Positions 11,001 to 20,472 of a DNA stretch of 64,000 nt are shown piece by piece. A program made the translations under genes and the position numbers. The DNA is from Zygnema cylindricum (taxonomy: Eukaryota; Streptophyta; Zygnematophyceae; Zygnematales; Zygnemataceae). Position 1 is the first letter of the stretch. Each line of letters begins with the position of its first letter. The DNA is taken from the NCBI GenBank assembly GCA_037447655.1, contig JBBHKE010001577.1:95438-159437 (forward strand), read 5' to 3'. The notes under the pieces are model-generated. The model was not told where the DNA came from. It did no database searches and was given only the letters and a program-made list of their open reading frames with translations.

Positions 11001-12535
11001 CCCCCCCTCAAGCGAAAACTAGGAAGTAGATTAAAATGAAAACAAAGGAAATTTAGCAAGGAGGAAAAGGAAGACGAAGGCCAGAGGAGAGGCGGTGCTG
11101 CTCAAAGTGAGGGCGATGAAGAGCCTTGGTGAGATAATCGGCCACTTCGTTGGCGGATTTGACATAAAGAAACTGGAGAGTGCCGTCTTCGACTCGCTCC
11201 CGCGAGTAGTGATACTGAATGTCGATGTGCTTCGTCCGTTTTTAGTGAACAAGATTGCGGATCAAAGCAAGGGCTCCTTGGGAATCGGAAAAAATAGGAG
11301 TTGGGGCTGAAGGGGGAAACCCAAGATTGGAAAGCATGGTCCAAAGCCAAACAACTTCTTTGGCGGCGTGACATGCGGCCATATATTCCGCCTCAGTGCT
11401 CGAGCATGCCGTGGTAGGTTGCTTTCTGCATGACCAAGAGATAACACCATTGCCCAAAAAGAAGCACGAGCTAGTGGTGGAACGACATGAAAGCTCATCT
11501 TGTGCCCAATCTGAATCAACAAAACCCGTAAGAGCACTGGAGCCAGAGGAAGAATATTTGAGACAAAGAGTTTTAGTGCCCTATAGATAACGAAAGACAC
11601 GTTTGGCTGTGGCAAGATGATCAAGAGAAGGACGTTGAAGGAATTGACTGAGTTTAGTGACAGCTAAAGCAATGTCAGGGCGGGTGGCCTACATGGCGTA
11701 CATAAGGGCCCTGACCATCGAGCGGTAAGTGGCATGGAGGGAGGGGGAGAGAATGGAGTCAGTGGTAAGGAGGAGAGGGGCATTGGCATCTAAAGGAGTG
11801 GAAAGGGAGGAGGACTCTGCCATGCCAAAGAATTTCAAAAGATAAGAGATAAAGGTCTTTTGAAAGAGAGAGGGTGCGAGTCAAGCGATTACGAGAAACT
11901 TGAATGCCTAAATAATAAGTGAGCTCACCTAGATCGGCCATGTCAAAATGGGTCTGAAGGAGAGATTTGGCAGTGGAGATTTCAGAAAGGGAAAGACCAA
12001 CAAGAAGGAGATCGTCAACAAAGATGGCAACAGTGGAGATTTCAGAAAGGGAAAGACCAACAAGAAGGAGATCGTCAACAAAGATGGCAACAATGATCAA
12101 TGAAGTGCAGAGCCACGAGAGTAAATGCTAAAATCGGCATCAATTCGGGTGAATCCTTCTTTCCGCATAATGGCATCTATGGTATGGTTCCAGACAAGGG
12201 GGGATTGTTTTAATAAGATGGCAAACCAGATGTTCAGATCCAGGGGAAATATAGCCTTCATGCTGATGCATGTAAATGTCCCCGGACAACATCCCATTTA
12301 AGAAAGCATTTCTAACATCCATCTGATGAACATGGAAATCATGTTCATCAGCTAAAGCAAGTAAAGTGCTGATAGATGTCAACCGGAAGCAAGTAAAGTG
12401 ATGATAGATGTCAATCGGGCAACAGGAGCAAAGGTTTCAGTGAAATCTATACCCCCGATTTGGGAAAAGCCCTTCGCCACCAAGCGAGCTTAATATCTGT
12501 CCACGGATCCATCCGTTTTTTTTTTACACGGAAGA
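11001..12535 (-). pseudogene. Copia reverse transcriptase-RNase H remnant (Cop-D)
   Basis: The reading frame is broken but clear. In order on the minus strand: [17 protein letters not shown] and [11 protein letters not shown] (~12510-12420), HVHQMDVRNAFLNG and DIYMHQHEGY (~12350-12240), the catalytic FVDDLLLVG (~12095-12010), LGELTYYLGIQVSRN (~11940), then RNase H with STEAEYMAACHAAKEV (~11400), SDSQGALALI and KHIDIQYHYSRERVEDG (~11210), ending in a stop near 11055. This is the Tnt1-like type of copia Pol and differs from the copia families elsewhere in the window. Integrase and Gag are missing on the 5' side. Stops and frameshifts show that it is dead, and a 60-bp duplication copies the active-site segment. 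Confidence 0.88.
11971..12090 (-). repeat. Exact 60-bp tandem duplication covering the RT catalytic FVDD motif
   Basis: Positions 11971-12030 and 12031-12090 are identical over all 60 bp. The duplication is in frame, so the 20-residue block containing VAIFVDDLLLVG appears twice in tandem in the Cop-D RT frame. Identity of both copies suggests a recent event or an assembly error. Confidence 0.92.
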
Positions 12536-12842
12536 CCCGATGACTTTAAAGGAAAAGAACAAGATTATGTTTTGTTAAAACCATCGTCAATAAGAAATTA
12601 TCAAGGAGGCATCAAACGTTTGAGGGCACAAAGAAACTGAAATAAAAGGAATCATATCGCTCGAAAACAAAGAATTTTAATGATCTGAGGAGGTCGTCAA
12701 AATGAAGGTCGAGAGAGGATCGAAAATAAAAGTGAAGTCACGTCATCGAGGATAAATTATGGATAAAGTCGAATGAAAGTCGGGGAGGGACTTGAAGATG
12801 ATGAGGGGGAAAATATAGGAGGAGTATACGAGAGAGGGGTGG
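12536..12842. other. Unassigned flank between Cop-D and the Gyp-A 5' LTR
   Basis: The sequence is purine-rich on the plus strand (many GAAAGTCG-like words) with no usable open frame. It may be decayed copia sequence upstream of the Cop-D RT, but I see no motif that proves it. Confidence 0.4.
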
Positions 12843-13326
12843 TTTAACAGAGTTACAGAGTTGGGTACTTAGTAGTTAGCGACTAGGCTGCTATGGTTGT
12901 GATGGCAGAGCAGCGCAAGTGTGATTCCAGACCAGCGCAACATAGCAGTATAGCAACTTAGCAGCATAACTACTTAGTGGCGTAGCAGCATAGCAACGTA
13001 GCTTAGCAGTATAGCAACGCCGCGGAACGTAGATAGACCGGTATTGTTTTAGAAGATATTTTGGGGATTTTTCTCGGTTGACCGTGAATGTCCACGTGTA
13101 CAGTTGTACAGTACTAGGTTGACTAGCAGCTAGCTAGTTTAAATAGTCAGGTAGGCCTAGTGGATAGGGACCTTCGCAGCGAGCGCAAACCTTGTACTCT
13201 CTTCCAAATAATAAAGCGCAACTTTGTTTGTCAGTGTTGTGTTCTCCTACTGTTGCTATGGGAAGATCCTTGGTGTTTTCCGCTGTGCATTGTGGCGTGT
13301 CGTGGTGCACTATTGTCCCTTTTACA
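12843..13326 (+). repeat. Gyp-A 5' LTR (LTR2a)
   Basis: 484 bp, homologous to 25984-26482 and 31496-32031. The left end is mutated (TTTAACA where the other copies have TGTAACA or TGTAATA); the right end is CTTTTACA. The middle (12895-13020) is built from short TAGCAACGTAG / TAGCAGCATAG units whose number differs between copies. Downstream lie a GTAC cluster, a TATA-like box and an AATAAA-like sequence near 13207. Confidence 0.88.
13083..13150 (+). promoter_or_regulatory. Putative LTR promoter of Gyp-A: CACGTG/GTAC cluster plus TATA-like box
   Basis: Three GTAC tetramers follow a CACGTG (13093-13120), then about 20 bp later a TATA-like TTTAAATAG (13138-13146). The equivalent in LTR2b is TTTATATAG, a better TATA box. 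Transcription would then start near 13170 and the 5' leader would run into gag at 13361. This is inferred from position and motif only. Confidence 0.5.
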
Positions 13327-13360
13327 CTTGTATCGGACCTATTTCCCTTGACTCGACAGC

Positions 13361-14013
13361 ATGGACGAACACGGCGTATCCACTACAAAAATGTTAGCGC
13401 AAGTTCTCAGGGAGTTGGAAAGTGTTAGATTACAAAACGCGCAGCTGAGAAACACCGTCACAACCTTGGAGTCTCGTCTTGGGGAGCGTCCTCATGGAGG
13501 CATAGAGAGAAACTTCAGGAGACCGAAATTAAGACTTCTCGACAAGTTTGAACGTGCAAGACACAAGAACCTTAACACATGGCTATTCTTTGTTGCGAAG
13601 TATCTCGCAAATTTTCCTAGCCTATCGGATCGTGAGAAGATTCACTATGCCGGTGGTCTTCGTAAAGGGGCAGCGAGGCATGGTGGAGGACATTGGTGGA
13701 GAATGATGAGATAACGACCGTTTGGGCTCTATTCATTCTACTCCTCCGTGACGCTTGGCAGCCCATCAACATGATGAAGGCGGCAAGAGATACGATTGCA
13801 GTGTTGAAGCAACGAACCTCTGTGTTGAAGTTTACAAAGCGGTTTTTGGAGTGCAAAGTTCAAATACCTACAATGACGAAGGATGAAGCCGTGGATTGCT
13901 ACGTGAAGGGGCTTAAATCATCTATTCGTAGGAATGTGGAACGATTGCTTGCTCGGGAAAGCACAACTCCTAGTCTCTCGGCAATCATCCAGTTTGCGAA
14001 GCGGACTGATTCG
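13361..14013 (+). pseudogene. Gyp-A gag, N-terminal part
   Basis: The start codon at 13361 begins a frame with an early coiled-coil-like stretch (VLRELESVRLQNAQLRNTV) and a basic FRRPKLRLLDKF, then capsid-like helices (LNTWLFFVAKYL). The frame shifts near 13690 and continues in another frame as TTVWALFILLLRDAWQPIN and DEAVDCYVKGLKSSIRRNV, typical of the gypsy retrotransposon gag capsid. It is cut at 14013 by Cop-A. The rest of gag continues at 20473 after the insertion. Confidence 0.82.
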
Positions 14014-14220
14014 TGTAGAAACTAATGGTTTTAAAGTATTTTCTAGGTCTGAAAAGAAATAAAGAAGCCGAGGCATTCTATCTCTAACTTCTCTCTCCAA
14101 CTCTCAAACTTGTCGCAGTCACTGAGAAATTGGAGAGGAAGCTAGAGCCATGACTACCTAGGCTATCTTGAGGTTTACGGGAAATTTATATTAGTTAGTG
14201 TTTATTTATTTAAAATGTAT

Positions 14221-14300
14221 GTGCCGGCGACAGGAATTGATCCTTGTACCTACCGGCCGGCAGACAGGAAATAGCCGGTAGCCTTAGCCGTTAAGTCTAG
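14221..14300 (-). other. tRNA-like hairpin module, antisense to the element
   Basis: Read on the minus strand this segment has CTTAACGGCTAAGGCT (A-box-like), then GATCAATTC, which fits the Pol III B-box consensus GWTCRANNC. The B-box-like loop sits in a short stem enclosed by GGCCGG/CCGGC complementarity. The same module recurs in the other LTR1 copies and in LTR3 in the same antisense orientation. It is not a complete tRNA gene. Confidence 0.5.
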
Positions 14301-14680
14301 GATTAATGTTACGTAGTATATAGTTTGATATTTAATGAAATATGTATATGTACGATAAATTATTTAACTGTAACAGATTACGGGATACATAGATCGGGTA
14401 ATATATAATAAAGTACAGATTACGGTACGAACTAAAAATCAATACCGCGCATTTGTTTCGTAAGTGAAACAAATACCGCGCATTTATTTATTACGGCTAC
14501 AATTAAATTAGACTCTAATCGGACGGCCGCAATTAGCGCCGAGATCGCGGAGGAAGATTTCGGTGGTTTGTGGCCATCGCCACATCGGATGACACGTGGC
14601 AAAATTACATTGGATCGTGGAATCTCCGGAGATTATGGCACCGAATCCGGATATGACATGTGTCGACATTTAGGCCATGT

Positions 14681-14760
14681 CGTACAATGTCCGTACCTAA
14701 AGTACACCGACACCTGTACTTTTGCGTACGGGACTCTATTCTGATTGGTTCCGTACATCA
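14681..14760 (+). promoter_or_regulatory. GTAC cluster in Cop-A LTR, candidate promoter region
   Basis: Six GTAC tetramers fall in about 80 bp, followed or interleaved by CTGATTGGTTCC (CAAT-type). The arrangement recurs in the 3' LTR (20080-20160), at 40980-41055 and, in modified form, in LTR3 and LTR6. GTAC is the core site of SBP-domain (SPL) plant transcription factors, so a link to them is an inference. No clear TATA box was found close by. Confidence 0.45.
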
Positions 14761-15045
14761 GTAGATAGAGTCTGTGAGAGAGATAGGACTTAGAAAAATT
14801 AGGAGATAGGACCCTCTCTCCCAGAGAGCTTCTGTACAAAAGGTCAACTTTGACCCTCCATAACTTATTGCTCAGGGGAGCAAATTCAGAGATTCTTTTT
14901 GCTATCGACTCAAGGAAGTCTTGCCTTCAGAAGGGTGCAGGTGGTCAGGGTTTTTGTTTGCCTCGGTGGCAGTTATTTTTGCTGAAACACAAAGGGGTCA
15001 GGATTATCATAAAGGCTTCTTGGAAGCTGTCTACTCTGAGGACTT

Positions 15046-16425
15046 ATGGAGGTCTCAGAGTTTCAGGTTATGGGCCCACCCTCTAGGGTACCAATCTTTA
15101 ATGGAACTGGCTTCATATACTTGGAAAGTATGATGATAGGAGCTCTATGCGAAAAAAGGTTTTGGGGGATAGTGAGTGGACGGTTGGGGCGTCCATCAAG
15201 TATTCAAATTCCTCCAAGGTTTGGAGGAACCAGATTCACCAAGAAAGAGGATCCACCTTCAACGGAGGAAACAAAAGAAGGAGAGGTGGTGGACAAAGGA
15301 AAGGAGAAGGAGACGACCACACCAATAGCAATTGGTTCGACATTCATGTCACCTATTCCGAGGAATGAGGAGAATGATACTGAAATCTGGGACTTCAACA
15401 ATATGGCGGCAAAGGACTTCATCTTACGCCATCTCACTCAAGGACTTGCATGTCCTCATTTGCAGGTAGAAAGGGCATCCGATCTTTGGATGGCTCTCAT
15501 AGAGATGTACCGAAGTTGTACGATTCAGCAACAACAGTTGGCTGATCAGAAAGTTAAGGAGTATGTATACAAAAGGGGGAATATGTTGGATTTTTGCAAT
15601 GAGCTTGCTACACTCTTCATGGAGCTAGGGAGTGCGGGAAAAGATTTTAGTGAAAAAGAAAAGGTTAACTGTTTACTGATGAAGTTACCTGATGAGTTCG
15701 TGAACATAGTTTACCGTGTGCAGGACTTGCCTGACTCAAGGTGGATATGGAACTCAGTGGTAGGGATGATTATCGTTCAAGAGAATACAATTGAGATCCG
15801 AAGGGGAGGAAAGAGTGGCCAAGCCTTGGCAACAGCGACTGATTCGAGGAACACGGATTCCCGAAAACCAGTCAGAAACTATGGGGGTAGGGAGCAGAAA
15901 AAACAGGCTGATGAGTTCGAACCAAGGGCTCCAAAAAGTTTATGTCATTTTTGTAAAAAACCGGGGCACTATATGGCAGAGTGCACTAAGCTAACCAAGC
16001 TTCGGCTAAAGGAGGGGCAGACCGGTGGTACCCCGAGAGGAAAGAAAAAGGCCCTTGTCACACAGGTACTTGAGGCGGAATCCGAGGACGAGGACGATGA
16101 GCTCCTTTTGGATGAAGAGTTGGAGGCGAAAAATGAGGTTGAAATTCCACGAAGGCAGAAATGTGCTTACGGTGGATTGAAAGGTGAAGCAGGCAGGATC
16201 ATAGATTCAGGTGCCTCCATGCACATGTGTAAGGATAGGCACCTGTTCATTAAGATAAGAAAGATTCCCACCGTAGAGATAGAGTACGGGGATGGGAGGA
16301 TAGTCACCACTACTCTTGTAGGATCGGTAGATCTTAAAGTGTTAGTAGAAGGAAAGACATCCAAATTAACATTCTCCGATGTATTGTTTATTCCGGAGCT
16401 GAACAAAAATCTTATCTCTACATGA
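15046..16425 (+). CDS. Cop-A Gag-protease (459 aa, open)
   Basis: The start codon lies inside the 5' LTR, 20 nt before its end, so the first residues MEVSEF(Q) are LTR-coded and the primer-binding site is read as QVMGPP. Gag capsid helices fill residues ~100-260, a CCHC zinc knuckle CHFCKKPGHYMAEC is at 15943-15984, an acidic linker follows, and then the aspartic protease with DSGASMHMC (from 16204) and flap-side residues up to the stop. The stop TGA at 16423-16425 breaks what should continue into integrase. The same start arrangement is seen in Cop-B and Cop-C, which supports this ATG. This is the only long intact retrotransposon frame in the element. Confidence 0.88.
   Translation: MEVSEFQVMGPPSRVPIFNGTGFIYLESMMIGALCEKRFWGIVSGRLGRPSSIQIPPRFGGTRFTKKEDPPSTEETKEGEVVDKGKEKETTTPIAIGSTFMSPIPRNEENDTEIWDFNNMAAKDFILRHLTQGLACPHLQVERASDLWMALIEMYRSCTIQQQQLADQKVKEYVYKRGNMLDFCNELATLFMELGSAGKDFSEKEKVNCLLMKLPDEFVNIVYRVQDLPDSRWIWNSVVGMIIVQENTIEIRRGGKSGQALATATDSRNTDSRKPVRNYGGREQKKQADEFEPRAPKSLCHFCKKPGHYMAECTKLTKLRLKEGQTGGTPRGKKKALVTQVLEAESEDEDDELLLDEELEAKNEVEIPRRQKCAYGGLKGEAGRIIDSGASMHMCKDRHLFIKIRKIPTVEIEYGDGRIVTTTLVGSVDLKVLVEGKTSKLTFSDVLFIPELNKNLIST
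15066..15080 (+). promoter_or_regulatory. Primer-binding site complementary to the initiator tRNA-Met anticodon arm
   Basis: GGTTATGGGCCCACC starts directly after the 5' LTR. It is the exact complement of the anticodon stem-loop of plant initiator tRNA-Met (GGUGGGCCCAUAACC, from knowledge of that tRNA), not of its 3' CCA end. Drosophila copia primes with such a 5' half-tRNA. The site is conserved in Cop-A, Cop-A', Cop-B and Cop-C. Confidence 0.85.
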
Positions 16426-18020
16426 GTATTAAATGATAAGGGTTTTTCAACTAGCACTAGGGAAGGAGTCTTTACTGCTAGTTTTGAGGAGGATGTCTAT
16501 TTCATTGCTGAGAAAGGTAGCCATGGGATGTTTAGGCTGATTTTAAGTAATGAAACGAAGAAACTTTATTATGCTGGTGTTCATGATATTATGATGTGGC
16601 ATAAGAGGCTTGGGCATGTGAATCTAGATAAGTTAAGAGAGATGAAAAAGATGGGAGTGGTGGAAAGGATTCAGTTCAGTGAGAGTGATGATATAAGTGA
16701 TTGTAGTGGATGTGCTCAAGGTAAAGCACACAGATTACCTTTTCCTAAATCAGCCACCTAAAAGGGAGAAAAAAATCTAGATCTAGTACACACAGATATT
16801 TGGGGACCGGCTAAAGTGCCCTCACCGGGGGGGAAGAGATTTATGATGACTATAACTGATGATTGGTCTCGGTATTCCCGGGTGTATTTTTTGAAAAACA
16901 AGTCAAAAACTCAGGATTGTTTTAGACAATATAAAGCGTGGAGCGAAAAACTCCATGAAACTCCAATCAAGAGAGTAAGGAGTGACAATGGTGGAGAGTA
17001 TACTTCTAACCAGTTTGAGGATTTTCTGAGGGAAGATGGGGTCCAACACCAAAAGACAGTTCCAGAAAATCCGGAACAGAATAGGGTAGCTGAAAGATTA
17101 AATAGAACACTAAGTGATAGTGCTAGAAGTATGTTGTCAGATAAAAAGATAGGAAAAAGGTTTTGGGCTGAAGGAATGAACTGTGCTAATTACCTCAAGA
17201 ATAGAGTTCTTACTTCACCTATAAAAGATCAAACACCTTATGAGAGATGGACAGGCCGGAAACCAGACATATCTCACTTAAAGGTTTTCGGCAGTCAAGT
17301 ATTCAGTCTAGATACTGATCGGTCCAATTGGAAGCTAGATCCTAAAGGAAAACCAGGATACTTATTAGGATATGATGAGGATGTTAAAGGATATAGAGTT
17401 TATGATCTAAAAAGGGAAGATATAATCTTAGTAAAGCATCTAGTAGTTATGGATGAAGGAAAGTCTGTGGATCCCTTCAAATATACGAAGTCAGTAAATA
17501 TCAGATTTGAGTTCGAAAATTCTGATGACTTTGAGCTTCCTACCTATCCAGGTTTTAGAGACGATGACATTCTTGGAGGTACAAATCAGACCGAAAAGGA
17601 CTCGGCTGTGGAAACTCCAGTGACAACTCTACCTGAAGCGGAAAAGGTGGTGAAAATTGATTCGGAATCAAGGGATAGGGGAGAAGCCGAGTTTGTTCGA
17701 AAGAATCCACAAGAACCATCTATTCTGGCCTCATATTTTGAGGAGGGAAGGAGAAGTAGCAAAAGAATGCAAGCAAAACACGTTAATAACAAGGTAACTA
17801 AACTATCTCATCAAGATGAACCTCAAACTTATGGAGAGGCAATGACTTGTCCAGAAAGAAACCGGTGGAAGACAGCCATCAATGAGGAGATGGCTTCAAT
17901 CATGGCAGGCGATACTTGGGAGCTGGTGGACTGTCCACCTAACCGAAAACCAATCGGTTGTAAGTGGGTTTTCAAATTAAAACTGAACCCAGATAACACA
18001 ATCGAGCGCTACAAGGCCTG
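16426..18020 (+). pseudogene. Cop-A integrase and linker
   Basis: After the TGA at 16423 the frame continues with the GAG-pre-integrase segment, including HKRLGHVNLDKL and CSGCAQGKAH (HHCC zinc site, ~16590-16740), a TAA at 16759-16761, then the integrase core: TDIWGPA (~16790), RSDNGGEY (~16978) and PEQNRVAERLNR (~17068). The C-terminal GYLLGYDEDVKGYRVYDL motif is at ~17365-17410. A charged linker follows up to the start of RT at ~17815 (EPQTYGEAM...WKTAINEEM). A TGA at 18019-18021 (from CGA, Arg) ends the segment. Confidence 0.88.
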
Positions 18021-19404
18021 ATTAGTGGCAAAGGGATTTACACAAAAGGAAGGAATTGACTACGAGGAAACCTTTGCCCCGGTGGTCAGATTTCCCTCCG
18101 TCCGCATACTTCTCAGTTGAGCAGCGGCGGAAGACATGGAAGTGCATTAGATGGACATCAAGACAGCCTTCTTGCATGGAGAATTGGAAGAGGAGATTTT
18201 CATGCGACAACCCGAAGGTTTTGTGGAGGAAGGAGAGGAGAGTAAGGTATGCCGGCTGATTAAATCTCTTTATGGTTTGAAACAGACACCTCGATAATGG
18301 AATAAGAAGCTTGATGAGTTTCTTACCGGTCTGGGATATATTCGGATCAGCTCAGATCACTCAATCTATGTTTTCGAAGATGAGGAAGGTTTTATATTCA
18401 TCGCAATTTATGTTGATGATTTGCTTGTTTTAAGTAAATCAATGGAAAAAATTAACAAACTGAAAACTGATCTTAGGGGGAGATTTGAAATGAACGATAC
18501 GGGAGAAGCAAGATATATTTTGGGAATTCAAGTAGAGAGAGACCGAAAAAGTAAAATTATAAGACTGACTCAAAAGGAAGCAATAGGGAACATGCTTGAA
18601 AAATTTCAAATGGATAAAGCCAATAGTTGTACAACTCCAATGGAGTTGAAGAACGGAAGTGAGGGGAGTGAGGAAGAAGGAGTCATAGTCTTAGACGAGG
18701 AATTATCTCGTGATGAACAGAAGTTCATGCAGACTATTCCTTACAGGCAAGTAGTGGGAAGTCTAATCTATTTTATGAATTGTACCCGGTCGGATTTAGC
18801 TGCAGCTGTAGGAGTACTGAGTAGAAGTCTAAATGCTCCCACTAAAAAAGATTAGGAGGCAGCTTAGAGAGTCCTTAGATATTTGATAGGAACTAGGGAT
18901 CTATAGTTGCATTTGGGTGAGGAAAATACTGACATCACTACTTGGAGTGATGCCAGTTATGGTGATGCTCCGATGAGGAGATGCACTTCTGGATATGTAT
19001 TATATATGGGTGATAGGGCTTGTTGTTGGAGTAGCAAACAGCAAAAGGTTATTGCTCAGTCCACCATGGAGGCTGAGTATATGGCCTCTTGCTCTGCTGT
19101 AAAAGAATTGATGTGGGTCAAGTCTTTGCTTTGTGAGCTTGGTCACCTTAAGAGTGGTGTGCAAAAAATATTTTGTGATTATCAGGCAGCAATCGCTATT
19201 TCTGCCAATCCTAAACATCATTTTAAAGCCAAACACGTGGACATCAGATTCAGCTTTGTTAGAGAAAAAGTAGAAAACAAAATAATCAGTTTAGAGTATC
19301 GACCAGATAGTGAGATGGTAGCAGATATGATGACCAAACCTGTGCCTTCCCCTAAGCTAATATTTTGCAGGGAGAAGTGTGGTCTGAAATTAAAGATTGA
19401 CTAG
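18021..19404 (+). pseudogene. Cop-A reverse transcriptase-RNase H
   Basis: RT motifs include [48 protein letters not shown] and the catalytic YVDDLLVLS (18409-18435). RNase H follows with TWSDASYGDAP, STMEAEYMASCSAVKE and KHVDIRFSFVREKVEN, ending at 19404. Stops interrupt RT at ~18118, 18148 and 18295 and the RNase H junction at ~18853, 18865 and 18904. Most match C-to-T or G-to-A changes of Arg, Gln or Trp codons. Confidence 0.88.
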
Positions 19405-19417
19405 AAATTAAGGGGAG

Positions 19418-20467
19418 TGTAGAAACTAATGGTTTTAAAGTATTTTCCAGGTCTGAAAAGAAATAAAGAAGCCGAGGCAGTCTATCTCTAACTTCTCTCT
19501 CCAACTCTCAAACTTGTCGCAGTCATTGAGAAATTGGAGAGGAAGCTAGAGCCATGGCTACCTTTGCTATCTTGAGGTTTACGGGAAATTTATGTTAGTT
19601 AGTGTTTATTTATTTAAAATGTATGTGCCGGCGACAGGAATTGATCCTTATACCTACCGGCCGGCAGACAAAAAAATAGCCGGTAGCCTTAACCGTTAAG
19701 TCTAGGATTAATGTTACGTAGTATATAGTTTGATATTTAATTAAATATGTATACGTACGATAAATCATTTAACTGCAATAGATTATGGGATACATAGATC
19801 TGGTAATATATAAAGTACGGATTATGGTACGAACTAAAAACCAATACCGCGCATTTGTTTCGTAAGTGAAACAAATACCGCGCATTAATTTCTTACCGCT
19901 ACGATTAAATTAGATTCTAATCGGACGGCCGCAATTAGCGCCGAGATCGCGGAGGAAGATTTCGGCAGTTTGTGGCCATCGCCACATTGGATGACGCGTG
20001 GCGAAATTACGTTGGATCGTGGAATCTCCGGAGATTATGGCACCGAATCCAGATATGACATGTGTCGACATTTTGGCCATGTCGTACAATGTTCGTACAT
20101 AAAGTACACCGGCAGCTGTACTTTTGCGTACGCAACTCAATTCTGATTGGTTCCGTACATCAGTAGATAGAGTCTGTAAGAGAGATAGGACTTAGAAAAA
20201 TTAGAAGATAGGACCCCCTCTCCCAGAGAGCTTCTGTACAAAAGGTCAACTTTGACCCTCCATAACTTACTGCTCAGGGGAGCAAATTCAGAGATTCTTC
20301 TTGCTACCGACTCAGGGGAGTCTTGCCTTCACAGGGGTGCAGGTGGTCAGGGTTTTTGTCTGCCAGGGTGGCAGTTATTTTTGCTGAAACACAAAGGGGT
20401 CAGGATTATCTTAGAGGCTTCTTGGAAGCTGTCTACTCTGAGGACTTATGGAGGTCTCAGAGTTTCA
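19418..20467 (+). repeat. Cop-A 3' LTR (LTR1)
   Basis: 1050 bp, same ends as the 5' LTR, preceded by the polypurine tract AAGGGGAG and followed by the target duplication ATTCG (20468-20472). The antisense tRNA-like hairpin is at 19625-19704 and the GTAC cluster at 20085-20160. Confidence 0.95.
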
Positions 20468-20472
20468 ATTCG

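Larger units (their letters stand above)
14014..15065 (+). repeat. Cop-A 5' LTR (LTR1)
   Basis: 1052 bp, TG...CA. Contents in order: a tRNA-like hairpin on the opposite strand (14221-14300), a cluster of six GTAC tetramers (14681-14760) with a GATTGG CAAT-type box, and near the 3' end the gag start codon (15046). Other copies or parts lie at 19418-20467, 40675-41723, 43611-43971 plus 50165-50858, and 63665 onward. Confidence 0.95.
14014..20467 (+). mobile_element. Cop-A: complete Ty1/copia element inserted in Gyp-A gag
   Basis: 6454 bp bounded by LTRs of 1052 bp (14014-15065) and 1050 bp (19418-20467), both TGTAGAAAC...GAGTTTCA. A perfect 5-bp target duplication ATTCG flanks it (14009-14013 and 20468-20472). 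The 3' LTR is preceded by the polypurine tract AAGGGGAG (19410-19417). Internal order is Gag-PR-IN-RT-RNase H, as for copia. The two LTRs differ by a few percent by eye (about 11 differences in the first 330 bp), so the insertion is not recent. The gag-PR frame is still open for 459 codons; the pol part has several stops. Confidence 0.95.

Noticed and set aside
14850-15086. Conserved open frame in the LTR1 leader (also 20252-20569, 43901-43590)
   Set aside because: It overlaps the gag start in another frame and is open in only some LTR copies; conservation is explained by LTR homology. Could be an upstream ORF but not supported as a gene.
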